Shown here: in pieces, positions 46,785-56,600 of the stretch | How positions within the stretch are numbered: position 1 is the stretch's first letter | Layout of the letters: each line of letters opens with the position of its first letter | Assembly (NCBI RefSeq): GCF_900182545.1 | Contig: NZ_FXTJ01000011.1 | Span: 1-64,000 of the forward strand | Direction of reading: 5' to 3' | DNA length: 64,000 nucleotides | Source: Geodermatophilus aquaeductus | Lineage (GTDB): Bacteria; Actinomycetota; Actinomycetes; Mycobacteriales; Geodermatophilaceae | Notes under the pieces: model-generated | Told to the model about the DNA's origin: nothing | What the model saw: the letters and a program-made list of their open reading frames with translations, nothing else | Databases searched by the model: none | Position numbers and translations under genes: made by a program

Positions 46785-47720
46785 ATGGCCCGTTCCGCGA
46801 CCCGCCGCCGTCCCGCGCCCGCACCCGCCGCCGGCGAGATCAACCCCAAGGCCCCGTGTCCCTGCGGGTCGGGCCGCCGGTACAAGCACTGCCACGGCTC
46901 GGGCTACGCGCCGCCGGTGACCCGCCCGTTCGAGGGCCTGCCCGGCGAGCCGGACTGGGTGGCGCTGCGCGAGCTCGTGCCGGCCGCCACCGCACTCCTG
47001 CAGACGACGGACGGGCGCGAGGTCACCCTCGCCAGCGTGCTGCCCGGCGGCGCGCCGGCACTGGTCCGCAGCAACGGCGAGATCCTGCTCGGCGTCCAGC
47101 TGCCGGCCTCCTCCGACGACGTCAGCCGCGACCTCGGCACCGCCCTCGCCGCCGCGCTCGAGTCGCCGGCCGGCGCGCCGGTGGACCCGGGCCCGATCGG
47201 CGCCGCTGGTTCTGCGGGGCCGCGGCTGCAGGAGCTGCTGGACCTGACCGCGCCGCTCGAGGTGACCGTGCACCCCGACTTCGGCTTCTGGCTGGAGGGC
47301 ACCGACGCCAGCGCCGCCGCGCGCGCCGGCCTGGAGCGGGCCAACGAGGCCGTGCTGCCGACCGAGCGCCTGGAGGGGCTCGAGGCGGCGTACTGGGTGC
47401 GGCCCGGCAACGAGCGCGCCCACCTGCGCTGGGTGCGGCCCGAGGCCGAGGAGCCGCTGCTCGACGCGCTGGCCCGGCTCTCGGCGTCCGAGCAGCTGCT
47501 GCTCGGCGAGGGCACTCGCTACGCCGGCGCCTTCCGCGCCCACGGTCTGGTCGTCCCGGTGTGGGACCTGCCCGCCGACACCCCCGCGCAGGAGTGGGCC
47601 GGCCCGGCCGCGGAGTTCGCCACCCGCCTCGAGCAGGCGCTGGCCGCCACCGGCCCGCTGAGCGCCGACGAGCGCCGCGCCCGCGCCGGCCTGCTCTCCC
47701 GCCAGGTCACGCTGCGCTGA
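46785..47720 (+). CDS. DUF5926 protein with N-terminal SEC-C zinc motif
   Basis: A 311-residue protein. The N-terminus is basic, followed by a SEC-C metal-binding motif NPKAPCPCGSGRRYKHCHG (residues about 20-40); the rest is a conserved actinobacterial domain (DUF5926) with HPDFGFWLEG and ERLEGLEAAYWVRPG. SEC-C motifs bind zinc and often contact the ribosome or SecA partners. Function unknown. Long hairpins follow the gene. Confidence 0.85.
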   Translation: MARSATRRRPAPAPAAGEINPKAPCPCGSGRRYKHCHGSGYAPPVTRPFEGLPGEPDWVALRELVPAATALLQTTDGREVTLASVLPGGAPALVRSNGEILLGVQLPASSDDVSRDLGTALAAALESPAGAPVDPGPIGAAGSAGPRLQELLDLTAPLEVTVHPDFGFWLEGTDASAAARAGLERANEAVLPTERLEGLEAAYWVRPGNERAHLRWVRPEAEEPLLDALARLSASEQLLLGEGTRYAGAFRAHGLVVPVWDLPADTPAQEWAGPAAEFATRLEQALAATGPLSADERRARAGLLSRQVTLR

Positions 47721-47744
47721 CCTCCCGAGGGCGGGTGTCCTCCC

Positions 47745-47795
47745 GCTGACGCTCGTGCTCTGCCCCGCCTCGCGGGGCAGAGCACGAGCGTCAGC
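47745..47795. terminator. Perfect 24-bp hairpin between convergent genes
   Basis: A 24-base arm starting GCTGACGCTCGTGCTCTGCC pairs perfectly with its complement across a three-base CTC loop. Outside it, GGTGTCCT/AGGACACC-type arms continue the pairing from about 47731 to 47811. It lies 25 bases after the DUF5926 stop. Confidence 0.85.
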
Positions 47796-47819
47796 CAGGA
47801 CACCTGTCCCGCCTCTCCT

Positions 47820-47853
47820 TCGTGCTCTGCCCACAGTCGTGGGCAGAGCACGA
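47820..47853. terminator. Second hairpin sharing the CGTGCTCTGCCC arm
   Basis: A perfect 15-bp stem (TCGTGCTCTGCCCAC) with a four-base loop, 24 bases after the first hairpin and 28 bases from the M20 peptidase stop. Both hairpins use the same arm sequence CGTGCTCTGCCC, so they look like copies of one element. Confidence 0.82.
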
Positions 47854-47881
47854 GCGTCCGCGGAGGAGCGCGGCCCGGCCC

Positions 47882-49318
47882 TCAGAGGGTGCGGATGAGG
47901 TGGCGGAAGAACACCGCGCCGCGGTGCAGCGCGGCGACGCTGATCCGCTCGTCGGCCGCGTGCAGTGCGTCGAGCTCGCCGCGGGACAGGTCGAAGGGCA
48001 TGAACCGGTAGACGCTGTCGCTGATCTGCGCGAAGTGCCGCGCGTCGCTGGCCTGCACCATCAGGTACGGGGCCACCGCCGCCTCCGGGTACACCGCCCG
48101 CACGGCCGCGCCGAGCGCCGCGTAGGCCTCGTTGTCGGTCCGCGAGACCGGTGACGGGTCGGTGCCCGAGAGCACCCGCACCTCGACCGAGGGGTCGCCG
48201 ACCACCCGGCGGAGCCGCTCGACCGTCGACTGCACGGTCTCACCGAGCGCGATGCGGATGTTCAGGTGCGCCCGGGCCCGCGTGGCCAGCACGTTGCGCG
48301 CGCTGCTGCCCTCGAGCTCGGTGACCGCCACCGTCGTCCGCACCAGCGCGTTGGCCTCCCGGCTGGCCCGCGCCAGCGCCGTCGCCAGCAGCGGCCGCAG
48401 CGCGCGGGCGTTGGCGAACAGCGCCCGGTACGCCCCGGAGGCGTGCCGGCCGGCGGCGTCGACCATCCCCAGCACGACGTCGTCGAGCCGGGCGGGGAAC
48501 GGCGCGGCGTCCAGCCGCAGGATCGCCCGCGCCAGCCGGGCCGGGGCGCCGTCCGGCGTGGGCGAGGACGCGTGCCCGCCGGGGTCGGAGGTGACCAGGT
48601 CGACGTCGAGCAGGCCCTTCTCGGCCAGCCCGACGACGGCGATCTGCCCCGGCACACCCGGGAAGACGCCGGTCACCACGGCGCCGCCCTCGTCCACGAC
48701 CGCCCACGGCTCGATGCCGCGGTCGCGGAACACCTGCACGGCCTGCTGGGCGCCGGCGCCGAGGACCTCCTCGTCGTTGCTGGAGGAGACGTAGACGTCG
48801 CGCGCCGGCGTGTGCCCCGCGGCGGCCAGCGACTCGACCGCCTCGAGCACCGCGACCAGCGAGCCCTTGTCGTCGACGGCGCCCCGGCCGTGCACGAAGC
48901 CGTCCTCGACCGCCCCGGAGAACGGGTCGCGGGTCCAGGCCTGGCCGGTGACCGGGACGACGTCGTGGTGGGCCATGAGCACCAGCGGCGGGCGGTCGGT
49001 GCCGCTGCGCCAGCGCCAGAGCAGCGCCCCGCCGTCGAGGACCTCCCGCTCGAGCACCCGGTGGGTGTGCGGGTACAGCTCGGCGAGCCGGTCGCGGAAC
49101 CGCGCGAACGCCGCGGCATCGACCTGGCCGGGATCGGGCGAGGAGACGGTCGGGATGCGGATCAGCTCGCCCAGCCGGGCCGCGGCGGCGTCGGCGTCCA
49201 GGCCGGAGGCGTCCGCGGGCGGGACGGGGTCGCCGACTGGCCGGAAGCGGACGACCCGACGCGCGAGAGCGGCGGCGCCCGCGGCCGCGGTGCCGAGCAG
49301 GAGCGGTGCGGTCCTCAC
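47882..49318 (-). CDS. M20-family metallopeptidase, PM20D1/carboxypeptidase S-like
   Basis: A 478-residue zinc hydrolase. A short hydrophobic N-terminus (about residues 3-20) may anchor it. Metal site: LMAHHDVVPV, HGRGAVDDKGSLVAVLEAVE and SSNDEEVLG; the dimerisation domain and EGSSARNVLA follow. The arrangement resembles carboxypeptidase S and PM20D1, which cleave or form N-acyl amino acids. GTG at 49318 overlaps the MFS stop by four bases, so it is coupled to the transporter. Confidence 0.92.
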   Translation of the reverse strand: MRTAPLLLGTAAAGAAALARRVVRFRPVGDPVPPADASGLDADAAAARLGELIRIPTVSSPDPGQVDAAAFARFRDRLAELYPHTHRVLEREVLDGGALLWRWRSGTDRPPLVLMAHHDVVPVTGQAWTRDPFSGAVEDGFVHGRGAVDDKGSLVAVLEAVESLAAAGHTPARDVYVSSSNDEEVLGAGAQQAVQVFRDRGIEPWAVVDEGGAVVTGVFPGVPGQIAVVGLAEKGLLDVDLVTSDPGGHASSPTPDGAPARLARAILRLDAAPFPARLDDVVLGMVDAAGRHASGAYRALFANARALRPLLATALARASREANALVRTTVAVTELEGSSARNVLATRARAHLNIRIALGETVQSTVERLRRVVGDPSVEVRVLSGTDPSPVSRTDNEAYAALGAAVRAVYPEAAVAPYLMVQASDARHFAQISDSVYRFMPFDLSRGELDALHAADERISVAALHRGAVFFRHLIRTL

Positions 49319-50778
49319 GCGACCTCCCGCACGCCCACGGCCTCGGGCCGGTCGGAGAAGGCCAGCCGCGGCACGAACACCAGCGACAGCGCGGCCAGCC
49401 ACGCCGTCGCCCCGCAGACAACCCAGACGGTGACGTAGCCCGACAGCGACCCGGCCGTCCCCGTGGACCCGGCGGCCAGGGCGACGGCGAAGACGGCGGA
49501 GGCGACGCTGCCGCCGAGCACCTTGGTCGTGTTGGTCAGCCCGGTGGCCACCCCGGTGCGGCCGGCCGGTGCGGCCGCGGCCGCGGCCGCGGGGAGCGCC
49601 GCCACGAGCGCCCCGGAGCCGAGGCCGGCGACCACCATCGCCCCGAGGACCTGCGGCAGCGTGTCGTGCAGCGGCAGGAGCAGGAGGTACCCGAGGCCGG
49701 TGAGCGTCGCGGCGCCGATGAGCGTGACCCGCGGGGTGGTGGCCTGCGAGACGCGGGAGAACTGGCTCGCGCCGGCCAGCATCGACACCACGTAGCCGCC
49801 GATGACGATCGACACCTCGCTCGTGGACAGGCCCAGGCCGTAGCCGTAGACCTCCGGGTCGGTGCGCGCGAAGGTCGACAGCGGACCCTGGGCGCCGAGC
49901 ACGCTCACGCCGAACAGACCGGCGGTCAGCTGCACCGGCCACATGCTGGGGGAGCGCAGCACCCGGAAGTCGACCAGCGGGTCCTCCCGGCGCAGCTCGT
50001 AGCGGACGAACGGCACGGCCAGTGCCACGCCGAGCGCGGTCACCAGCCAGGGCCACGGCTCTCCGGCGCCGTTGATGCGCACGAACGTCAGGCCACCCGT
50101 GATCACCAGCAGGACGACGCTGAGCAGCGCGACGCCGGTGACGTCGACGTCCCCGCTGCGGCGGTCGGTGCTCTCCGGCACGCGGGTCAGCACGACGACG
50201 CAGACGCCGACGACGAGCACCCCCGGGAGCAGCAGCACCAGCCAGAACCGCCCCGCGAACGCGGCGCCGACCTGCCCGCCGCCCAGGGCACCCACGATGG
50301 CGCCGGCCTGCAGCGCCGCGACGATCAGCCCGGTCGCCCGGCGGGTGCTCGCCGCGGCGTCGGCGCGGCCGCGCGAGCGCGAGTGGATCAGCGCGACCTG
50401 CAGCGGCAGCCAGGCGGAGTAGACGCCCTGCAGCGCCCAGGCCACGAGGAAGAGGCCGAAGTCCTGGGCGGTCGCCAGCAGCACCGTGGCTGCCGCGACC
50501 ACGACCGCCGAGGTCAGCAGCATCCGGCGGTGGCCGTACAGGTCGCCCAGCTTGGCCAGCACCGGCACGGCGATCGCCGAGAGCATGAGCTGGGCGGCCT
50601 CGAGCCAGTTGACGTCGGCGTCGTTCACCCCGAGGTGCCGGGCGACGTCGGTCAGCAGCGGGACGTAGTAGCCCTGCAGCACGCCGCTGGTGAACTCCAC
50701 GAAGACGAGGAAGCCGACCAGCCCCCCGCCGAGCCCCGCGATCCGGCCGCTGCGCCGGGCGGCCTGCGTACCTGTCAC
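49315..50778 (-). CDS. MFS transporter, DHA2-like 14-helix type
   Basis: A 487-residue transporter with about 14 helices. The MFS motif A appears as LGDLYGHRRMLL, and VFVEFTSGVLQGYYVPLL resembles drug:proton antiporters. It stands between arginine deiminase and the M20 peptidase on one strand. Its substrate may be an amino-acid derivative judging from neighbours, but drug efflux is the default family call. Confidence 0.88.
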   Translation of the reverse strand: MTGTQAARRSGRIAGLGGGLVGFLVFVEFTSGVLQGYYVPLLTDVARHLGVNDADVNWLEAAQLMLSAIAVPVLAKLGDLYGHRRMLLTSAVVVAAATVLLATAQDFGLFLVAWALQGVYSAWLPLQVALIHSRSRGRADAAASTRRATGLIVAALQAGAIVGALGGGQVGAAFAGRFWLVLLLPGVLVVGVCVVVLTRVPESTDRRSGDVDVTGVALLSVVLLVITGGLTFVRINGAGEPWPWLVTALGVALAVPFVRYELRREDPLVDFRVLRSPSMWPVQLTAGLFGVSVLGAQGPLSTFARTDPEVYGYGLGLSTSEVSIVIGGYVVSMLAGASQFSRVSQATTPRVTLIGAATLTGLGYLLLLPLHDTLPQVLGAMVVAGLGSGALVAALPAAAAAAAPAGRTGVATGLTNTTKVLGGSVASAVFAVALAAGSTGTAGSLSGYVTVWVVCGATAWLAALSLVFVPRLAFSDRPEAVGVREVA

Positions 50779-50859
50779 GCCTCGCGTCCTCTCACCGGGA
50801 CCTCCCGGGACGGGAGGGGGTACGGCAGCGTACTGAGCCGCGTTGTCGCGCCGGGAGGT

Positions 50860-52092
50860 CTACAGCGGGTCGCGCCACACCGGGCAGGACATGCACCGGG
50901 GCCCGCCGCGGCCGCTGCCGAGCTCCGAGCCGGCGATGCGCACGACCTCGATGCCCGCCGCCTCCAGCGCGGCGTTCGTGACGGTGTTGCGCTCGTAGGC
51001 CACCGCCAGCCGCGGGGCCAGCGCGAGGGTGTTGTTGCCGTCGTCCCACTGCTCGCGCTCGGCGGTGACCGGGTCCAGGCCGGTGTCGATCACCCGCAGC
51101 CGCTCGATGCCCATGGCCTCGGCCGCGGCGACGACGAACGGTGCCGGGCCGCGGACGACGAGGTCGGTCGTGTCGTCGTCGTCCGGGACGGCGTCGGCGG
51201 TGACCGTCCAGGCCACGAGCGTGTCGGCCACCGCGGGGTACATGACCATCGCGTCGACGTCGACCATCGTGGCGATCGTGTCCAGGTGCATCGTCGCCCG
51301 CTCCTGCGCGATCGGGACGACGAGCACCGTGTGGGCCAGTCCCCGCGCGAACACCCGGCGGGCCAGCCGCTCGGCGCCGCCGGGCGTGGTCCGCTCGCCG
51401 ACCCCCACGGCCACCACCCCCGGGGCCAGCAGCAGGACGTCACCGCCCTCGAGGTGCTCCAGCGAGGAGTCGTAGAGCTGCTCGGCGCCGGCGAAGCGCG
51501 GGTGGTACGTGGCGATCGCCCGGGTGATCGTGCTCTCCCGGTGCCGGGCGGGCATGGCCAGCGAGGTGATCGCCACCTGGTCGCCCACCCACACCGAGGA
51601 GTCGCGGGTGAACAGCAGGTTGGGCAGCGGCGGGACGACGAAGTCGTGCCGGTCCATGACCTGGTAGGCCAGGCCCCGGCCGCCGCGCAGCTCGTCGTGC
51701 GCCAGCCCGGCCATCAGCGCGCCGGCCAGGTCCTCCGGCGGGAGGCCGGCGAGGTGGGCGGCCGCGGCCCGGGTGAGGGTGGCCCCGAGGCGGGGGTCGT
51801 CGACGGCGGCGGTGATGAGCTCCCCGCGTGCCTCGGGGGAGGTCAGCACCTCGGTCAGCAGCCGGTCGAGGTACAGGACCTCGACGCCGCGGCCGGTGAG
51901 CGCGGCGGCGAACGCGTCGTGCTCCTCCTGCGCGCGGGCCACCCAGGGCACGCCGTCGAAGAGCAGCTGGTCGTTGTTGCGCGGCGTGAGCCGGCGCAGC
52001 TCGGCGCCCGGCCGGTGCAGGACCACCGTCCGCAGCGGGCCGACCTCGCTGGTCACGCCCAGGGCGGCGGTCTCGGCGGCGGGTGCACTCAT
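50860..52092 (-). CDS. arcA: Arginine deiminase
   Basis: A 410-residue enzyme converting arginine to citrulline and ammonia. Visible signatures: [46 protein letters not shown] with the catalytic His and GGPRCMSCP with the nucleophilic Cys near the C-terminus. Ornithine transcarbamylase and carbamate kinase genes are not adjacent; an MFS transporter gene follows after 81 bases. Confidence 0.96.
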   Translation of the reverse strand: MSAPAAETAALGVTSEVGPLRTVVLHRPGAELRRLTPRNNDQLLFDGVPWVARAQEEHDAFAAALTGRGVEVLYLDRLLTEVLTSPEARGELITAAVDDPRLGATLTRAAAAHLAGLPPEDLAGALMAGLAHDELRGGRGLAYQVMDRHDFVVPPLPNLLFTRDSSVWVGDQVAITSLAMPARHRESTITRAIATYHPRFAGAEQLYDSSLEHLEGGDVLLLAPGVVAVGVGERTTPGGAERLARRVFARGLAHTVLVVPIAQERATMHLDTIATMVDVDAMVMYPAVADTLVAWTVTADAVPDDDDTTDLVVRGPAPFVVAAAEAMGIERLRVIDTGLDPVTAEREQWDDGNNTLALAPRLAVAYERNTVTNAALEAAGIEVVRIAGSELGSGRGGPRCMSCPVWRDPL

Positions 52093-52144
52093 GGGGGGCA
52101 GGCTGGCACACCGGGCGTGCCGGGGCCGCGCGACCCGTGCGCCG

Positions 52145-52621
52145 TCACCGCGTCGAGGCGACCTCCTGCCCGTGCACGATGACGGCCCAGATCACGAGCA
52201 CGTCGAACGCGATCACCAGGACCGACCAGACGGGGTAGGCCGGCAGGAACGCCAGGTGCACCACCGCGCTCAGCGCGGCGTACCCCACCGCCACGGCCTG
52301 GGCGACGCGGTTGCCCCGCATCATGCCCGCGCCGGTGAGGATCCCCGCCACGCCGAGGACGAGGTGCACCCAGCCCCAGACGGTGTAGCCGGCGGCGACG
52401 AGCAGCGCGTCGACCCGCACCACGTAGAAGTCGTCGTTGACGAGTGCGGTGACGCCCTCCATCACCGAGAGCAGACCGATCAGCACGAGCAGGACGCCGG
52501 CGAAGGCGATCCACGCCGCCCAGCCGCTCGGCCGGTCCCCGTAGCTGTTGCCGTAGGCGCCGACGTGGGCCTGCGCCTGCCAGTTCGCCTCCGGCTGCCT
52601 CTGCGACGACGCGTTGGTCAT
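52145..52621 (-). CDS. DUF7144 family four-helix membrane protein
   Basis: A 158-residue protein with a polar 30-residue N-terminus and four membrane helices: [51 protein letters not shown] and [20 protein letters not shown], the pattern of the DUF7144 family. ATG at 52621 follows GGGAGGGAG. Function unknown. Confidence 0.88.
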   Translation of the reverse strand: MTNASSQRQPEANWQAQAHVGAYGNSYGDRPSGWAAWIAFAGVLLVLIGLLSVMEGVTALVNDDFYVVRVDALLVAAGYTVWGWVHLVLGVAGILTGAGMMRGNRVAQAVAVGYAALSAVVHLAFLPAYPVWSVLVIAFDVLVIWAVIVHGQEVASTR

Positions 52622-52809
52622 GGCCGCGCTCCCTCCCGGCAGGACCACCCCGCCCGGTCCCCGAGCCTGGCTCCCGGCCGGCGCGCGCACCTCACGCGGA
52701 ACGGGTGACCCGAGGTCGGCCGGGCGCGCTCGGGGGCCACCGGCCGGCCCGGATAGGGTGCCCGCGCCGGGGGCCGACCACGTCCCCACGACCGCGTGGA
52801 GGACACCTC

Positions 52810-53577
52810 GTGGACCTGTTCGACCTGACCGGGAAGGTCGCCGTCGTCACCGGCGGCACCCGCGGCATCGGCCTGATGATGGCCCGCGGCCTGCTGCAGG
52901 CCGGGGCGTCGGTCTACGTCTCCTCGCGCAAGCCGGAGGCCGGCGAGCAGGCCGCCGCCGAGCTCGCGGAGTACGGCCGGGTCGAGTCGATCCCCGCCGA
53001 CATCAGCACCGAGGCCGAGTGCGTGCGGCTGGCCGAGGAGCTCGGCCGGCGCGAGGAGCGCGTGCACGTGCTGGTGAACAACGCCGGCGCCACCTGGGGC
53101 GAGCCGTTCGAGACGTTCCCCGCCTCGGCCTGGGACAAGGTCCTCGACCTCAACCTCAAGGCGCCGTTCTTCCTCACCCGGGCGATGCTGCCGCTGCTCG
53201 AGGCCGCCGCCAGCGACGACGACCCCGCCCGCGTGGTCAACGTCGGCAGCATCGACGGCCTGCACGTCCCGGTCCTGCCCACCTACTCGTACTCGTCGAG
53301 CAAGGCCGCGGTGCACCAGCTCACCCGGCACCTGGCCAAGGAGCTGGGGCCCAGGCGCATCACCGTCAACGCCGTCGCCCCCGGGCCGTTCGAGTCCAAA
53401 ATGATGGCCGCCACGCTCGCCGCCCGCGGTGACGAGATCGCCGCCAGCTCGCCGCTCGGCCGCATCGGCCGTCCCGACGACATGGCCGGCGTCGTCGTCT
53501 ACCTGGCCAGCCGGGCCGGCGCGTACGTGACCGGCGCCGTCATCCCCGTCGACGGCGGCCGCGCGACCACCCTCTGA
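52810..53577 (+). CDS. SDR-family oxidoreductase (3-oxoacyl reductase-like)
   Basis: A 255-residue SDR: TGGTRGIGLMMARGL, VNNAGATWGEP, catalytic Ser in VGSIDGL and YSSSK, ending VIPVDGGRATTL. It resembles FabG-like and gluconate-5-dehydrogenase-like enzymes; substrate unknown. GGAGGA lies six bases before the GTG; TAGGGT at 52754-52759 may be the -10. Confidence 0.92.
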   Translation: MDLFDLTGKVAVVTGGTRGIGLMMARGLLQAGASVYVSSRKPEAGEQAAAELAEYGRVESIPADISTEAECVRLAEELGRREERVHVLVNNAGATWGEPFETFPASAWDKVLDLNLKAPFFLTRAMLPLLEAAASDDDPARVVNVGSIDGLHVPVLPTYSYSSSKAAVHQLTRHLAKELGPRRITVNAVAPGPFESKMMAATLAARGDEIAASSPLGRIGRPDDMAGVVVYLASRAGAYVTGAVIPVDGGRATTL

Positions 53578-53595
53578 CAGCCGTTCCGGTTCCCG

Positions 53596-53657
53596 ACGGC
53601 CCCTCTGCAGGGGCCCGCCGCGAGCGTGCGAGCGGTGGGGGGCAGAGGGGTCCTTCT
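53596..53657 (-). repeat. Stop-codon-linked 63-bp repeat, copy B
   Basis: Read on the minus strand it begins AGAAGGACC one base after the stop of the SARP gene and runs through GCCCCCCACCGCTCGC to GGGGCCGT, like copy A at 37406. Its ends pair well (CCCCTCTGC with GCAGAGGGG), so it can fold into a terminator between the SARP gene and the convergent SDR gene. Confidence 0.82.
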
Positions 53658-53658
53658 G

Positions 53659-56600
53659 CTAAGCGGGTCGGTCCTCCGCCGGGCGCTGCGGGGTCCGGCG
53701 CGGCGTCGGCGGCGCAGGCCGGCGGCGGGGCGGGCGGCGTGCCGTCTCGGCGGGCACCCGGGCGAGGTGTGCCTCGGCCAGCGCCACCTGCTGCGGGGAA
53801 CCGACCTTGCGGCCCTGCTCGCGGGCGCCGCTCCACCAGTCGCGGGCGGCCACCGTATCGCCGGTGCGCTCGGCGATCCGCCCGAGCACCTCGTCGTAGG
53901 CGCCGAGGCTGAACGCCGGGGTGCCGAGCACCGCCTGCCGCCCGCGGAAGGGCAGCAGCTGCACGGTGGCCATCGTCAGCTCGGGCTCGTCGCCGAGGTG
54001 CAGCGCGGCCTCGGCCTGCAGCAGCACCGCGACGTCGCTGGCCCAGTCCCGGATCTGGGTGCGCCCCCACCGGGCGCGCAGCCGCCGCGCCTCGGCCAGG
54101 TCGCCGGACTCCGCGGCGGCCAGCACGGCCATCAGCTGCAGCAGCGGGTTGCCCTCGTCGCCGGTCTCCACGAGCAGGTCGATCGCCTCGGGCAGCCGCC
54201 CGTCGGCCCGGCGCAGCGTGAACAGGTGCGCGGCGTAGGCGTGCCGCGAGTGCGGCGTCACCCGGCGGTAGAGCTCGTGCGCCTCGGTGGTCAGCTCCTC
54301 GGCGCGCGCCGCGTCGCCGGCCAGCCACGCGGCACCGGCCTGCTGCCACAGCACGTGCGGGCGCACCTCGGGGCCCGACAGCGAGAAGGCCAGCCGCCGT
54401 CCGGCCTCCATGTCAGCCTCGAACCCGGCGCGGTCGGTCAGGTGCAGTCGGATCGCTGCGCGGTGCAGCCGCGCGTAGAACTCGGTGCGCCGCGGCAGCC
54501 CGTGCCCGGCCAGGGCCAGCGCCTCGTCGGTGGCCGCCAGCCGCAGCTCGGCGGCGCCCGGGCGGCCCCACACCGCGAGCGAGTAGTTGTTCAGCGTCCG
54601 GCTCAGCAGCTCCGGGTCCCCGACGCCGCGGGCCAGCGCCACCGCCCGCTCGGCGTACCGGACGCCGCGCTGCAGGTCCTCGCTGAAGGCCAGCTCGACG
54701 CCGAGGGTGCCCAGCAGCCGCGCGGTCAGCCGGTCGCTCTCGGCCTCGGTGGCCTCCGGCGCGATCTCGTCGCGGTGCTCCAGCAGGTCCTCGAGCAGGG
54801 CCACCATCTCGGTGTCGACGACGCCGTGCGGCCGCCAGTTCCACAGCGTGACCGAGCCCCAGACGGCGGCGGACTCCAGCTGGCAGCGCCGGTCGCCGAG
54901 CTCGCGGGCCAGCGCGATGGCCTCGCCCACGACCTGCTGGGCCTCGGTGCGCTCGCCGCTGCGCAGCAGGTCGTTGCCGAGCGCGGTGAGCAGGTCGTGC
55001 CGGGTGCGGGCGGCGCCGGGCTGCGACGGGTCGACCAGCCGTAGCGCGCGGCGGGTGTGCACGGCGGCCTCGCCGTCGGCCAGGCGGGCCCGGGCCGCGG
55101 TCGCGGCGGCGGTCGACCAGCGCAGTGCGGCGGCGGGACCGCTGATCGGGGCCGCCTCCACGAAGTGGTGCGCCAGCCGCTCGACCAGCGCGCCGTCGGG
55201 CCGGCCGCCGGCCAGCCGGCGCTCGAGCGCCTCGCCCAGCCGCGCGTGCAGCCTGGCCCGCCGCAGCGCGGGGAGGTCGTCGGCGAGCACCTCGCGCACG
55301 AGCGCGTGGGTGAACCGCCAGCTCCACGGGGTGCCGCCCTCGACGACGAGCCCGGCGGCGACCGCGGCGTCGAAGGCGGCCAGCGCCTCCTCGGCGGGCT
55401 CCCCGGCGGCCTCGAGCAGGTCCAGGGACACCTCGCGGCCGGCGACGGCGGCCAGCTCCAGGACCGGGCGCGCGCCGGCGGGCAGCCGGGCCAGGCGGGT
55501 CCGCAGCACCTCGACCACCGACGGCGGCACCGGCACGGTGTGCAGGTCGCGGCCGCCGCGCATCCAGCGCGACAGCTCGACGACGAAGAACGGGTTGCCG
55601 GCCGTGCGGTCGTGCACCGTGGCGGCCAGCCCGGGGTCGCCGGCCGAGCCCAGCTGCGCGGTGAGCAGCGAGCCGACGTCGTCGGGGTCGAGACCCTCCA
55701 GCGTGATCGTGGTGGCCGACGGCTCGCGGGCCAGCCGGGCCAGGCAGTCCTCGACCGCCTCGGGCAGGTCCTCCCCGACGCTGCGCACCGTCACGAGGAC
55801 GAGCAGTCGCACCCGCGGCAGGTGGCGGGCGAGCAGGGTCAGCAGCTGCACCGACGTGGTGTCGGCGCCCTGCAGGTCGTCGAGGACGACGAGCACCGGG
55901 CGCTCGCCGGCGGCCGCGGTGAGCCGGGCCCGCAGCGCCTGGAACAGACGGAACCGGGCGGCGTCGGCGTCGTCCCCGTCCTGCCCGCCGGGCGCGGGCG
56001 GCTCCTGGCCGAGCTGCTCGAGCACCTGCGTCCACGGCCACAGCGCGGGGGCGCCGGCGTCGTCGGCGCAGCGGCTCTCGGCGACCGCCCACCCGGCGGC
56101 GCGGATCGTGTCGGCGACCGCCTCGGCCAGCCGGGTCTTGCCGATGCCGGCCTCCCCGCTCAGCACGACGACGGTCCCGCGGCCGGCGGCGGCCTGCTGG
56201 GCGACCGCCCGCAGCCGGGCGAGCTCGGTGCGGCGGCCGACGAGCGTCTCGTCGCCGGGCGCGGCCAGGGGCGTGGGCGCCGGCGGGGGCACCACCGACA
56301 GCACCGGCCGGGGCACCCGCGAGGTGAGCCGGGGGTCCTGGCGGAGCACCGCCTTCTCGAGGTCGCGCAGCTCGGGGCCGGGGTCGATGCCCAGCTCCTC
56401 GCGCAGCAGCTCGGTGCAGCGGCGCAGGGCGTCGAGCGCGTCGGCCTGCCGGTCGGCGGCGTAGAGGGCGGTCACCAGCCGCGCCCACAGCCGCTCCCGC
56501 AGCGGGTGCTCGGCGACCAGGCGCTGCAGGTCGGTGACGGCGGCGTCGGCGCGGCCGACGGCGAGCAGCGCGTCGCAGCGGCGCTCGCGGGCGCGCACGT

